Numbered from the stretch's first letter, positions 23,500 to 34,760 are shown. The stretch is DNA of 64,000 nucleotides from Valencia hispanica (GCA_963556495.2 OY747713.1:5146821-5210820); one strand, 5' to 3'. The notes: a model not told the origin generated them from the sequence alone. Numbers and translations: made by a program.

Positions 23500-23765
23500 A
23501 ACCACCAGAATATTACGTTCTAGCCCCGCCTTCCACCCCCCATTCCACTCCTACGGTGGCCGTTTCATGCCAAGGTTAACATGGCTTCCAGTACTACGAC
23601 TTCGTCCAGTGTTCCTTCCAGTGATGAGGTTACTTTAGAAAACTACATTGCATTTAGTTATATAGTCAGACGTCTGCCGCGTCGCGAGTAGACAATCTCT
23701 CTCTGGCATTCGTCACGGTGCAACTGAGTTTAGCCAAAGCGCGAAAGGCGGAGCTAGAATTTCCA
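23500..23765. mobile_element. Possible non-autonomous element with inverted repeats
   Basis: TTCTAGCCCCGCCTTCC at 23518-23534 recurs in inverse orientation at 23743-23759 as GAAAGGCGGAGCTAGAA, with two mismatches. The interior is GC-richer than the flanks. It starts immediately after the LINE tail. I found no target duplication, so the boundaries are uncertain. Confidence 0.45.
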
Positions 23766-24469
23766 GGAATGTTCCTCGTTAGCGAATGTATTTCAAAGAT
23801 GGAGGCTCAACATGGATTCAGCCATTCGCGCGACTCGCTCGTATGTATTCTGAATAGCAGATTCTACACTTACAAGAATACTTTCATTAGTAGGTGGAAG
23901 TAATTACACATGAATGAGCACATATTTTTGAAAGAACAAAGGGGTTTTTGCTAAGAATTAACTCAAAAACATACACAATATACCTTTAATACACATGATG
24001 TAAACCCCTTTAGACATGCGCCACAAAATGAAAATTAAATTAAAAAACGCAAATAGGCGAAAGTCCAGTCTAGTTAATTTATGATCTAACTTTAGCATCT
24101 CCATACAATACGCAGCTGATTTAAGACCGATTTTACTCCTGTATCTCTTATGATATAAACTTTCGATGCTCAAAAACAACGACCATATTCAGATTTTGCA
24201 GAATCATTGTTGTTTTTCATGCTTTCTCTCTGACAGAGGGGTTCAATTTGAATTTATTAACTTTTATTGCCATTTTATCTCCGTCTCTGTCACTTTCTTT
24301 CATTTTACTGTCTGAATCTCACCAAATACCCCCCCCCCCCCCCCCCCCACCCCCCACCCCCTATCCTCTTGTTTTTGCTCTTTTTAACTTCATCCACAAT
24401 TTCTCCATCGTGTCTCTTCAATCCTGCCTCGCATCTTTCCATCCCCTCCTCTTTCTCCATCTATCTCTC
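23766..24469. other. Non-coding stretch with poly-C tract
   Basis: AT-rich DNA ending in a C/T-rich tract. The frames at 24248-24598 cross the poly-C run and are not supported. Confidence 0.55.
24329..24361. repeat. Poly-C tract
   Basis: Cytosine run of about 19 residues followed by two shorter C runs separated by single adenines. Confidence 0.92.
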
Positions 24470-24620
24470 CCTCCACCGGGTCACGCTGATGGTCACCAAG
24501 GTGCTGTAGTGAGCAGTATGGAGGATTGTAGGTCTGGGGCAAAATGGCCCCTAAATGGCTCTCAAACTCACGCTGGCTTTGTTGATGCTCTGGTCTGACG
24601 CCAGCAAGCCCACAACGCTA
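24470..24620. other. Candidate conserved non-coding block
   Basis: About 130 bp of balanced, complex sequence (GTCACGCTGATGGTCACCAA through CCAGCAAGCCCACAACGCTA) sit between a pyrimidine tract and a GT-rich stretch. It has no repeat match in the window and no coding support. The texture is that of conserved regulatory DNA, which only alignment can confirm. Confidence 0.28.
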
Positions 24621-26639
24621 TGTGTGTGAGAGAGTGTGTGTCAGAGGGAGAGTGGCACTGATTGCTATGTTGATGAAACAGAATAGTCCCACATCTCTCT
24701 GAAAGCGTCTCAGCTCAGACGGTGCAGAGAGACGAGACAGAGACAGGTGGAAAACACATGATTTTTCGTGCATTGAGCTGCTCGTTTCCAGAAACGTGCT
24801 TTAAAAGAAACACTGGAGAAGGTTAAAAAAGAACTAAGAGTTCATGTTTTGCACTTTTAAATTCAAGTTGTTGTGGGTCGAGCGATGCCTCATGTTGCAA
24901 TTCGGTGCAAACGTTGCAGCGATTCCCTCCGATCCTGCTCTGATTATGTATGTGTAACATAAAATGTTTTGAACAAATTCCCCGGCTCCGAGCTTGTAGG
25001 CGTTTCGTAATAAATAAAAAGATCCAAGAGAAAGTTACTGATAAAACTTACAGCAAAACAAGCAGACAGCAAAACACTGTATTTGTTTGGGTAATATTTC
25101 ACAGTCTACCAAATCAGCTCTGCTAAGAGGACGTCAGCTGAAAACACCTGAGCCCTGAGGAAGCTGCTCTCGCCCAGCGATGAGATGAGAGATGGTGTCG
25201 GCACTAATAGATAAGGAAGTTCAAATAGTCGTGTTACTATTCTGGACGTCAGAGTTTAACCCCATTATAAGTAGAGTCTAAATCTACAAGTAGACTTATA
25301 TTGCAATGGCCTTTATGCGAATCAACCTTTATACAGATGGGTAAGGTGCACGTTAACCTGTCAATATAATAGCTGCCTGTAGCTACAGGGAAAACAAAAC
25401 ATTATGTGACTTAAACTAAGCAACCTTCTGTGGAATATCTTGAAAACTCTTTAAAACATTTGTACTGAATTTTAAAAAGTCAAGATGGCAGCAGACCGCG
25501 TAAAATGGATGCATCTTAGAGCACAGTAATAATTCCAAAACAGATTTTATAATAGACAATATCCCTCATTGTCCCACAGAGGGGGAAAATCAGGTATCAG
25601 CAGCAAGTTAAGTAGGAGCATGCGGAGTCACATAAAGGTAAGGAATATAAAAATAAGAATAAGAACATGAGAAAAATATGAACGTTATTAAAAATAGTTA
25701 AAAAAAACAACAACAAATTTATAGGACAGGGACAGCAGGGATGATGAGCTTATCTAAATGTTTCCTCTCAGCTGATTTAGCATTTATTTGTATTTTCTTA
25801 ATAAAATTTCCATGAACATAAAAAATGTGAATACTATTTCCATGTTTATTAAGATTCTAATAAATAAAATCTTATTTTAGGTCTTTCCATAAAAAAATCG
25901 GTAACATGCACAGTTTAATATGTGATTTTCCCTTATTTAAACAAATGTTTAACAGTCAAGCTTTTCCCGACCCGCCACATTCATTTGTATCGTTTATACT
26001 GGACATTTTGTTCATCTTTATCTTCTTTTACTATTTTGAGTAATCCTATTAAGCCCTACAGTACTTTTTAGAGGACACCCTGGGGTTTCCAATGATGTAT
26101 CATTTGATAGGTTTACATGCTGGGAAGTCCTCTTTTTTCCTCAATCAAAACGACTGGTTTACCAGCAACCACATTTTATGGAAAAGTGAGAGATAAGTCT
26201 TATGGGGGAAAGAAAAAACTCAAGAAGAATTTTGCTTTTTGATCAAATTGAATATTTTCTCGGGTTAATGTCATCAGATGCTGTTCATTTTTTGTTTTAT
26301 TTCAGCTGTATTTACACATGAATCGTCCTGTTGTCCACTACAGTGGACATGTTGTAAAATTAAAATAAACAAATTTATTTAAAAGAAAATAAATGTTAAG
26401 GTGTTCTTTTTGGGCCCTAAAAAGATAGGAAATCACATAAAAAAAAGAAAATGGTTGGTTCTCAAGAGGATACCAATTTCTGGATTTCTTGGAGTCAGAC
26501 TTGCTGATTCTAATGTTTAAAGATTGCAACTGTCTTGTTTGCTAAGGACTAAAGAACATAAAACATTTCTGCAGGGACTTTGATGACGGAAGTAGTATTG
26601 AATCAAATGCAGGGATGTGTCCCTAACCTTTATCTCACT
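24621..26639. other. AT-rich non-coding stretch, no gene recognised
   Basis: No gene recognised. An inverted repeat TGTCCACT-AC-AGTGGACA lies at 26332-26349. The text around it (26060-26350) resembles a decayed DNA transposon, but I cannot place its ends. Confidence 0.55.
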
Positions 26640-26641
26640 TA

Positions 26642-26854
26642 CAGTGGCTTGCAAAAGTATTCGGCCCCTTGAACTTTCCCACATTTTGTCACATTACAGC
26701 CACAAACATGAATCAGTTTTATTGGAATTCCAGGTGAAAGACCAAAACAAAGTGGTGTACACGTGAGAAGTGGAACGAAAATCATACATGATTCCAAACA
26801 TTAAAAAAAATTAAAATAAGTGAAAAGTGGGGTGTGCGTAATTATTCAGCCCCC
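26642..26854. repeat. Tc1-like terminal inverted repeat (left)
   Basis: Runs from CAGTGGCTTGC to the ATTATTCAGCCCCCT phrase and pairs with 28016-28228 with scattered substitutions. The outer and inner ends of the repeat are the best conserved parts, as expected for the two transposase-binding direct repeats of IR/DR elements. Confidence 0.92.
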
Positions 26855-26858
26855 TGAG

Positions 26859-27859
26859 TCAATACTTTGTAGAACCACCTTTTGCTTCAATTCCAGCTGC
26901 CAGTCTTTTAGGGTCTGTCTCTACCAGCTTTGCACATCTAGAGACTGAAATTCTTACCCATTCTAATTTGCAAAACAGCTCCAGCTCAGTCAGATTAGAT
27001 GGACAGCGTTTGTGAACAGCAGTTTTCAGATCTTACCACAGATTCTCGATTGGATTTAGATCTGGACTTTGACTGGGCCATTCTAACACATGGATATGTT
27101 TTGTTTTAAACCATTCCATTGTTGCCCTGGCTTTATGTTTAGGGTCGTTGTCCTGCTGGAAGGTGAACCTCCGCCCCAGTCTCAAGTCTTTTGCAGACTC
27201 CAAGAGGTTTTCTTCCAAGATTGCCCTGTATTTGGCTCCATCCATCTTCCCATCAACTCTGACCAGCTTCCCTGTCCCTGCTGAAGAGAAGCACCCCCAG
27301 AGCATGATGCTGCCACCACCATATTTCACAGTGGGGATGGTGTGTTCAGAGTGATGTGCAGTGTTAGTTTTCCGCCACACATAGCGTTTTGCATTTTGGT
27401 CTCATCTGACCAGAGCACCTTCTTCCACATGTTTGCTGTGTTCCCCACATGGCTTGTGGCAAACTGCAAACGGGACTTCTTATGGTTTTCCTTTAACAAT
27501 GGCTTTCTTCTTGCCACTCTTCCATAAAGGCCAACTTTGTGCAGTGCACCACTAATAGTTGTCCTTGAGACAGATTCCCCCACCTGAGCTGTAGATCTCT
27601 GCAGCTCATCCAGAGTCACCATGGGCCTCTTGGCTGCATTTCTGATCAGCGCTCTCCTTGTTCGGCCTGTGAGTTTAGGTGGACGGCCTTGTCTTGGTAG
27701 GTTTACAGTTGTGCCATACTCCTTCCATTTCTGAATGATTGCTTGAACAGCGCTCCGTGGGATGTTCAAGGCTTGGGAAATCTTTTTGTAGCCTAAGCCT
27801 GCTTTAAATTTCTCAATAACTTTATCCCTGACCTGTCTGGTGTGTTCTTTGGACTTCAT
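26859..27859 (-). pseudogene. Tc1-like transposase, frameshifted and with a nonsense codon
   Basis: The start ATG is at 27857-27859 (MKSKEHTRQVRDKVIEKF). The first about 110 residues form the paired-like DNA-binding region: an HTH with YKKISQALNIPRSAVQAII, the GRPPKLTGRTRRAL linker (a GRPR-type hook), then a second HTH. The catalytic domain shows the first Asp in LWSDETK, the second in QQDNDPKH and the Glu in SPDLNPIEN, so the DD34E triad is present. Near 27390 a deletion removes the few residues expected after SDETK and shifts the frame. At 27033-27035 a TAA stop follows NLW, and the normal C-terminus is still readable after it down to the stop at 26859-26861. The usual length is about 340 residues. 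As it stands no functional enzyme can be made. Confidence 0.95.
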
Positions 27860-28015
27860 GGTGTTGTTGCTCCCAACATTCTCTTAGACAACCTCTGAGG
27901 CCGTCACATGGCAGCTGTATTTGTACTGACATTAGATTACACACATGTGCACTCTATTTAGTCATTAGCACTCATCAGGCAATGTCTATGGGCAACTGAC
28001 TGCACTCAGACCAAA

Positions 28016-28228
28016 GGGGGCTGAATAATTACGCACACCCCACTTTTCAGTTATTTATTTGTAAAAAATGTTTGGAATCATGTATGATTTTTGTTCCACT
28101 TCTCACCTTTACACCACTTTGTATTGGTCTTTCACGTGAAATTCCAACAAAATTGATTCATGTTTGTGGCTCAAATGTGACAAAATGTGGAAAAGTTCAA
28201 GGGGGGCGAATACTTTTGCAAGCCACTG
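28016..28228. repeat. Tc1-like terminal inverted repeat (right)
   Basis: Inverse partner of 26642-26854, ending in AAGCCACTG directly before the TA duplication. Confidence 0.92.
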
Positions 28229-28230
28229 TA

Positions 28231-29932
28231 TATAAAATCAAAGAAAGTTGAATGCTGGTGCATGTACACACTAAAAATAGTGGGGATTATTTCTTCTGAT
28301 GCATTTACTGAAAAAAAAAAAAGTTGCGTCATTCGACCTGCTGATAAGCGGTCCAATATCTGCCCGACTGATTGGTGCATCTCTAATGTACATTTTGTGC
28401 AACACAAACAAAGTGTTTGCTCTTCAGTTGGATGTTTGAATTATGTTACTATAACCAGAAGCCATGTAAAGAAACCAGTAAGTCTAACAGTTAAGGAAAG
28501 AAACAAATGAAGAAATCCTTAAAAATGTACTCGACATTAATCCCCAAACGACAATTTAGAATTCCTAAAGATTCATTAAACGCATCTTTGCTTCCTCCCG
28601 AAAAGACAAACATTTCTTTATGTGGTAATCCTTCTGGGTAAACTCCACAAAAACTTTAACCTAAACACAACAGGTCTTGCAGGATTTCAGGTGTGGAAGA
28701 GCGCTAAGAGATTCCTTACAGATGGAAAAAGCAGAAGAGTTCTTACTCACTCAAACAGATAGATTGCATCATTTTCTGTGGAAAGAAATGAAACATATAA
28801 GCTGTACAGTGAATATCTATTCAGCGTAGACATATCAGCGGTTCTGCCGATTCTTGAGTATCAACTTATTGGGTTTTGCATGTGCGACCGAGAGACGGGA
28901 TCTTCAGAACCAGTGCCACCATGTTGAAACTCTTCAGTCTGAACCAACTAGGAGGTAGAAACGGTCAGCACCTTCTTTTTTCTACATCTTATAAGTAATC
29001 AGCTCACCTCGAAGAGAGGTAACGAACTCAAACTGATCCTTAAACCACGTTTCTGGTTGTCTTTGAGGTCTGACCTGCCAGTTCTGACTCATTCAGATTG
29101 TTCTCCTAAGGACTGCAACATCCAAACTGACTTGTCTGAACCTTAAACATAACAAACATCGACCATAAAAAGTGGAAAAGTGCGTCAGATTCCCTGAAAG
29201 AGCTCATCATGGTAAAAAGTAAATATTTTGACAGACCATTCCCACATTTTGAAGCTTTTCTAATGAGACGGCAGTGAAAGCGTTTTCAGCTTATTGACGC
29301 ATAGAGTAAAGTGGTGCTGCCCCTCCCCAACCTGCTGCTGCACACAATCAGTCGGCTGGCTGAAACGAGGCTGGTGTAGCTTTCTCAAGGAATCTGTTCG
29401 GTCATAAAAACGGTCAACTGAAAGCGTATCGAAAACCATGTTTTAAATAATTAAATTTCAAACCATACAGTTTTTTAATGTTTTTATTTGAATACAGTAA
29501 AACATAAAACCAGTGATGTTTTCACACCTACAACTCGGTTTTGAATCCGAAAGAAAAATGAAGCGATTAGGAGGTTCTCTGTTTTTATTTGCAGAAATTA
29601 ATGTTTGTTAGTCTGCTTATGGATTGAAAACAACGGGGAACGTCAGGATCACGAGTCTAACTCGTAATTATTGACGATACGCAAACGTCTCGCCTCTGGT
29701 TGGCTAACAGCAATGCGACTCTTATGCTGCCTTCAAACAAATAATTAAGACAAGACAAATTCCAACAGCTTCTTCCTCAGATCCTCTTTCTTGGGTAAAA
29801 AAAATGCAATGCTGATCTGCTATCTCCACAAATAAACCCTGTTCTGCCATGCTGTGGAGTTGCTAACAGTTAGCTTCGTCTACTAGCTTCTACTAGCAGA
29901 AACTTGCTCTGCTCTCGCGAGACCATGAATAC
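28231..29932. other. Non-coding stretch, no gene recognised
   Basis: No domain, RNA gene or transposon end was recognised. A TAGCTTCTACTAGC duplication near 29880-29896 is a short local repeat. Confidence 0.6.
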
Positions 29933-29935
29933 TAA

Positions 29936-30486
29936 GGGGCTGTTTACACGGAAATGTTGCCGTTTTTGTTTGAATACGCGGGTGAAAAGGCACTGCGTTT
30001 ACACGACAGGGCGCGCGATGGAAAACGATGTAGTACATATGCCCAGCCTTTAGATGGCAGTGTGCCCCGTGTATGCAGTGTTCCAACTTTTCACCCACAC
30101 AACCCGGAAAAGAAACATTTCATGATAACTAACAATGGCGGTCTCTGCGCGTACAACTGTGGTTGTAGAAGCCTTACAGAGACCAAATAACTTCAGAAGC
30201 TGCATCAGCAGTAACAGCATACCTGGATCCGCCATTGTTGTTGTTTTTCTGTAGAAAGGCGGAGTTCGCAAGTTCAACATGGCGGCTGACATCGTTTTCA
30301 AAAGTGTCCGGCTTGCGTTTACATGACAACGAATCAACCAGCGTTTTCAGAACTCTCCACTCTGGAAGCCGTTTTCGAAAAGCTGCGTTTTCGCCCCCCC
30401 CCTTTCTCGTCTTCGTGTAAAGGAGAGGCCGAATCGCAGAGAAAAACCTCAGTTTTGCTGAAGAACGTTGTCGTGTAAACAGCCTC
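29936..30486. mobile_element. Non-autonomous PIF/Harbinger-like element
   Basis: The left end reads GGGGCTGTTTACACG. The right end, read inversely, is GAGGCTGTTTACACG, a 15-bp inverted repeat with one mismatch and weaker similarity beyond. TAA lies at 29933-29935 and again at 30487-30489. A 3-bp TWA duplication with GG-starting termini is the mark of PIF/Harbinger transposases. The 551-bp interior is CpG-rich (GCGTTTACACGACAGGGCGC, GTTTTCGAAAAGCTGCGTTT) and has no transposase or Myb-like frame. The mobilising enzyme would have to come from elsewhere. Confidence 0.8.
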
Positions 30487-30489
30487 TAA

Positions 30490-31954
30490 TTTTGCCTGTG
30501 ACGTAGAAGGGACCGGTTTTTTCTGACTCGCTCGTTATTGCCCTCTGTTTTCTTCCTGTGGCTAACGAAGGCAATGGGGGCAGGAGAAAATGTTCCGCGT
30601 TCACATGCAGCTCAGAGTGACCGATCGTATTTCACAAAGAACAAGTATTACACGGTTTCTCTGCGAACGAGACCGTTTAAAGACGGTTTAAAAAGACGAA
30701 AAACATGCAGCTTTGCAGAAACCTGAGGTGCAAATTGCTCATACGTCTAAATGAGAAATCATTATAAGATCCATGAAAAGGACGAGCGGTGTATGCTGAA
30801 AGAAATCCTCTGGCAAATGTGAAGAATAAATCCCACACACACACGTGAATGTCTCCAGTCAGTCACACGCGGTTAGGATTCTCATCCACATTCTGGCTGA
30901 AAGTCCACCTTCGTTTCCTTCAGCTGACGTTGGCATGTTATTCTGGACATAATGCAACTCAAGGCAAAGTGTATTCATCCCCTCCACACACACACCAACA
31001 CCCAATCTTTCCACTCTCCTCTCTGTCTCACCCTCACCCAGACAGACTCTAGAGGTGTGTGAAGTCTCGCCAGCCTCTGAATCTGTAAATAATAAAATCC
31101 ACTTCATGAAAGTTTTTAATACCCGTTCCTCATAAACGATATGCAGATACTTTTAATACCACATTGCATTTTGATTCAGCAGACAGAGGAATGTTTAATA
31201 TGCTGCAGAGAGCAACTAGTCTCACTTCGATATTGTTTCTGACGTGCGATTATTGGATGACTGAATTCAATAAAGCGTCATCTTCTCTGTGAAGTTTGGA
31301 ATGCAAACGTATGTTAAAGTATGTTTCCTATAAGGCGTTTGGGGTGCAGGGTGGCTGCGGGAGTATGACGCTTATGAAAAATAAATTTCAAAAAGCCAGC
31401 ATTACCTCTGCTCAGGCCTGAGCTTCAGCCTTTGCATTTCAATGTGAGGTTCGGCCTCCATTATTTATGATGCTTTACACCTCAAAACCACAGCCTTCCT
31501 CGCTCGCTCCGGCTCTCTCCATCGCCACCCGTCCCCATAGTAACTACTAACCCGGGATTTCAGCGGACCGCCGGGAAGTTTGGAACCAGCGGGGATTCCA
31601 CGGGTTGCACCATGAAACGTGGCATTTAGGGACCTGTGGAACGGTCGGCCGCTCCAACTCTAACTTCGGAGTCAGATTAACAAGTTTTGTCACACATCAT
31701 CAGGTCAAGATGTTCACTGGTTACCGAGTGCCCCATCCGAGTCATGTTTTTTTTTGCTCGACATGTCGGATGCAGCACGGTCAGAAAAAGGACAGCGTGT
31801 TAACAATGAGCTAAAAACAAACGACACAGGCAAGAATTTCATTTTTCTTCTGTTTGACCACGAGTATAGTGCCTATATGGAAAAGAAATGCTTAAAAAAA
31901 TGTGTGTGACTTGTTTTCTGTCTGCTGGTTGATATGATAAATAAACTCAAGCTC
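30490..31954. other. Non-coding stretch, no gene recognised
   Basis: A short CA run lies at 30834-30843. A balanced segment at about 31395-31550, including TCGGCCTCCATTATTTATGA, may be conserved. No coding frame is supported. Confidence 0.5.
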
Positions 31955-32010
31955 CCTAGGGGTGTAAACGTACACGCATTTATATAGGAGCTATACGATG
32001 AAGCCCTGTT
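31955..32010. mobile_element. Possible hAT terminal fragment
   Basis: TAGGGGTGTAAACGTACACG resembles the left end of fish hAT elements that start TAGGGGTGTAAC. Only this end is recognisable, with no partner or duplication. Confidence 0.3.
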
Positions 32011-32446
32011 GGTCCAGTACGCACGCTTACCCAACAAATACGGCGTCGTTTTCTACCTGAACACATGCAGAATGTTTATGTGTGTGGAACCAAGCCCAGC
32101 GGTGAGATGTTCTGTGGGACAACTTTAAAAAGTGACACGAATCAAAGAGGACTTCCAGCTGTCACTAAACTCTGTTGTTTAGAACCATTAGGGTTTATCA
32201 TGCAGCTAAATATGAGGGGCCATTTGTAAAGTTACACAGTCAAAGGATACCAGCAATAACTTGGGTTATTTAGCGTGTCATAAGAGAAATAAGTGGGGAT
32301 TCATTTTTCAAAGTCAGATTTGCATCCATGTCATTTATTCATTTATAAATATCACAGTTTCAAATAACAAATTCAGTTAGCAAGTAGCAGTGCGCAATAT
32401 AAAAGGTATAAGGTAGAAATGATTTAGCCAAAGCTGGAGATTTTGA
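32011..32446. other. Non-coding stretch, nothing recognised
   Basis: No feature recognised. Confidence 0.5.
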
Positions 32447-32660
32447 CCATAGACATATATAAAGAATAGATCCCGCACTGGCGGCTCTGAGGCAAGAAAT
32501 GAGGCCGCCATCTTGGGCCGGTATTCCCATCCGCAGACTTCCACCATAACAGCAGCAGTTATTACAAGATGCCTGAATACTGTGTGGCGTACTCGTGTTG
32601 AAATCAGCGGACTGTGGAGAGTAGGCCTCAGGGGATAACTTTTCATAAGAAAGATTGAAA
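32447..32660 (+). pseudogene. THAP-domain fragment of a P-element-like transposon
   Basis: An ATG at 32569 opens MPEYCVAYSC, matching the start of THAP zinc fingers (M-P-x-x-C-x-x-x-x-C), followed by a TGA at 32599-32601. The same frame continues NQRTVESRPQGITFHKK with the expected 'TFHK' histidine segment, stopping at 32656-32658. THAP domains are C2CH DNA-binding modules found in P-element transposases and in host THAP proteins. The upstream phrase ACATATATAAAGAATAGATC is like the 5' region of fish elements beginning with a CATAGACTGTATATAAAG motif. The internal stop, the absence of the remaining cysteine pair and the absence of a transposase body make it a dead relic. Confidence 0.68.
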
Positions 32661-33469
32661 ATTTTTATCGTTTGTATTTTGCAAATATAATATTACTGTA
32701 CCGTATTTATGTCCACCAGCGAAATCTTAGCTAGCTAACGTTAAGTACGGTAAGAAGGCTGAGACTTTATAAATCGTACATTTTTAAACCACTGATTTAG
32801 ATTACATCTGACACAAGAATGCTACTGTGGAAATATTTTTTTTTTACTAGAATAAAATTTCTCTTCACCCATCCGACCGTTGAATAGATTGCAAACAAGC
32901 TTACTGATCATTTTAGCAGCTTTGCGTCATCAACGCAAATGCCTTCTTTTTCTTTTTAAAGAAAGGTTCTAAGAAATCTGATAGAAGTAAATAGTAAAAT
33001 ATGAATAAAATGAGAAGATGCACATTTTGATGATGTCATCAAGGAGGATCATTTCTGATGTTCAGTGTTCGTCTTTACACTACATGTTGCAAGTTAAAAA
33101 TTTGTTGTTTTCCATTCAACGGAAAAGAAACCTGTTGAACCTGAAGCATTTTTAATTCAGATATGTGCAAATTTTTGTGTGATATTAAATTTATAAACAA
33201 CAACAAGTAACCAGGAAAGCAGAAATTTGTGTTTTCATAAAATTTAGCTTTTGATTTATTTAAAAATATCTTCATCTTTATTTATGTTATGAGAATGTTT
33301 GTGTTTTTTATTTTTTTGGAAAAAGATTTGAATATTTTTTTAATGCATTTTACACAATGAATGATCTTTAAATGGCAGTCTATACTTTTTTGAAGTTGTT
33401 TTACTGCAATGTATCTGGAAGGTGGGAATGTTCATAAAAAGAAATTTTGAAATATATATAAAGAAAAGA
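32661..33469. other. AT-rich non-coding stretch, nothing recognised
   Basis: May include decayed intron or body of the THAP-bearing element at its start (CTAGCTAACGTTAAGTACGG). Nothing is recognised beyond that. Confidence 0.45.
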
Positions 33470-33560
33470 AAAGAATATATCGCAATAGATATCGTTATCG
33501 CACACGCTTTAGATTATATCGCAATATAGATTTGAGGCCATATTGCTCAGCCCTGTTAGC
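33470..33560. mobile_element. hAT-like terminal fragment
   Basis: Alternating ATATCGCAATA/GATATCGTTATCGC phrases ending CATATTGCTCAGCCCTG match the terminus of a common fish hAT family (ends ...CGCCCAGCCCTA). A related start, GAGTTGGGCGACATAACATA, lies near 61847. Confidence 0.45.
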
Positions 33561-34095
33561 AAGCTAAATACTTAATTTACAAATCAAATATTTAACTTTG
33601 AAATAAATACTTAGCTAGCAAGCTAAAGTGGCTCACAAAATGTTTTGTCTCGAACTAAACATTTAGCTCCGAGCTAAATATTTAGCTAATATCCAAATTT
33701 ATTTGCCGATAAGTGGAAGTGGACTACAAAAATAAAAACTGAGTCTTGTGTCCATATAAACTGCTGGCCAGACTAAATGTCACCTCTTTATCATTGTTTA
33801 TTTTCCTCCAGACATGTCTAACATTTCAGCTTAAAACGTAGAAGGAGCCGTTCTTATGGCAATACAGACGTTTATCGATGGATTTATAACAGTGATGCAC
33901 CAGGAGGGGTAATTTATATAGAGGTTCGCAAGATCCAGCTTTTATTTTGATAGCACACTTCATAGATTATTGGCAAGTGAATTTACATGATAGCAAAATA
34001 TTTAGTTCCATCTACATATTTAAAACCAAACTATATATTTAATTTTCAAAATTATATTTGCTAACTAAATATTAAGTTTTAACCTGTGTATTTTA
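33561..34095. repeat. Decayed array of TTAGCTAGCAAGCTAAATA-type units
   Basis: Variants of a unit about AGCTAAATATTTAGCTAGCA recur at 33561-33700 and, more weakly, at 33990-34090, separated by about 290 bp of other sequence. The units are partly palindromic. This is probably the remains of a satellite-like or MITE-internal array. Confidence 0.5.
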
Positions 34096-34229
34096 TCAAT
34101 GATTATATAACATAGATCCAAATATAACTGAAAAATGAACTCCCCTTTTTCTTTAGCTGCTGCCGGGACATTTTTAAGTTGTCTAAATATCAAAATAATA
34201 CAAAATGTGATATTTTCTTCTCAAATATG

Positions 34230-34760
34230 GTCACAGAACATTACAAACAACTGAAAGCATGGCCAGGTATTCCCTTCCAAGCAAGTTCACCCCCCAAAAG
34301 CAGACCGCAAGATGCTAAAACAAAAAAAGTTGACAAAACCCCTAAAATGTCACCAGAAGACCCACAGCCAGCTCCTGCTACTGCTGATATAAAGACGCAA
34401 GCCCGTACAATCAGAAGGAGGCTAAACATGTTTCACTTCAATTAGGAGGTGTGCAAAGTGAAAAACATGAAGTCCAGACTGAAGAGAACGTAGACAGAGA
34501 CCAGGACTCCTGCTCTTTGGACTGGACTAGAACTGAGGACATGTTCGTATTAACTGAACACTGCATCCCAGGAAGAGAACCTCATGCCGTCTACGATGCA
34601 TGGATGGGGGAAAGCGTCACGTTTTGGGGATGCTTTGCTGCAGCAAGACCTGGTCAGCTCACGAGTTCTACCATTTATCAGACGGCGTATGAAAATATTT
34701 TTAAACCATCTGTAAAAAATAAAATTAAAATAAAGCTGAAGCAGAAGCACTGAGTCATGT
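34230..34760 (+). pseudogene. Tc1-like transposase remnant
   Basis: The first frame ends with KTQARTIRRRLNMFHFN, matching the second HTH ('STIRRRL...GL') of Tc1 transposases. After a stop and frame change, 34540-34745 encodes REPHAVYDAWMGESVTFWGC and then FAAARPGQL and YENIFKPSV, matching the 'GGGSVMVWGCF...G.L' and 'Y..IL.ENV' segments. The catalytic Asp and Glu segments are not readable and no inverted repeats were found. This is an old, dead copy of a subfamily distinct from 26642-28228. Confidence 0.7.

Larger units (their letters stand above)
26642..28228 (-). mobile_element. Tc1-like transposon, near complete
   Basis: This 1587-bp element is flanked by TA at 26640-26641 and 28229-28230. 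Both ends start CAGTGGCTTGCAAAAGTATT, and the inverted similarity extends about 210 bp (26642-26854 and 28016-28228), the long IR/DR-type repeats of Tc1-like elements. It carries one transposase gene on the minus strand. Length, termini, TA duplication and the DD34E enzyme all agree with the superfamily. The gene is broken, so it is not autonomous, but both ends look intact enough to be mobilised in trans. It is by far the youngest-looking transposon in the window. Confidence 0.97.

Noticed and set aside
26859..27859. Domesticated Tc1-derived host gene
   Set aside because: It sits between intact inverted repeats with TA duplications and carries a frameshift and a stop, so it is a dead transposase rather than a conserved gene.
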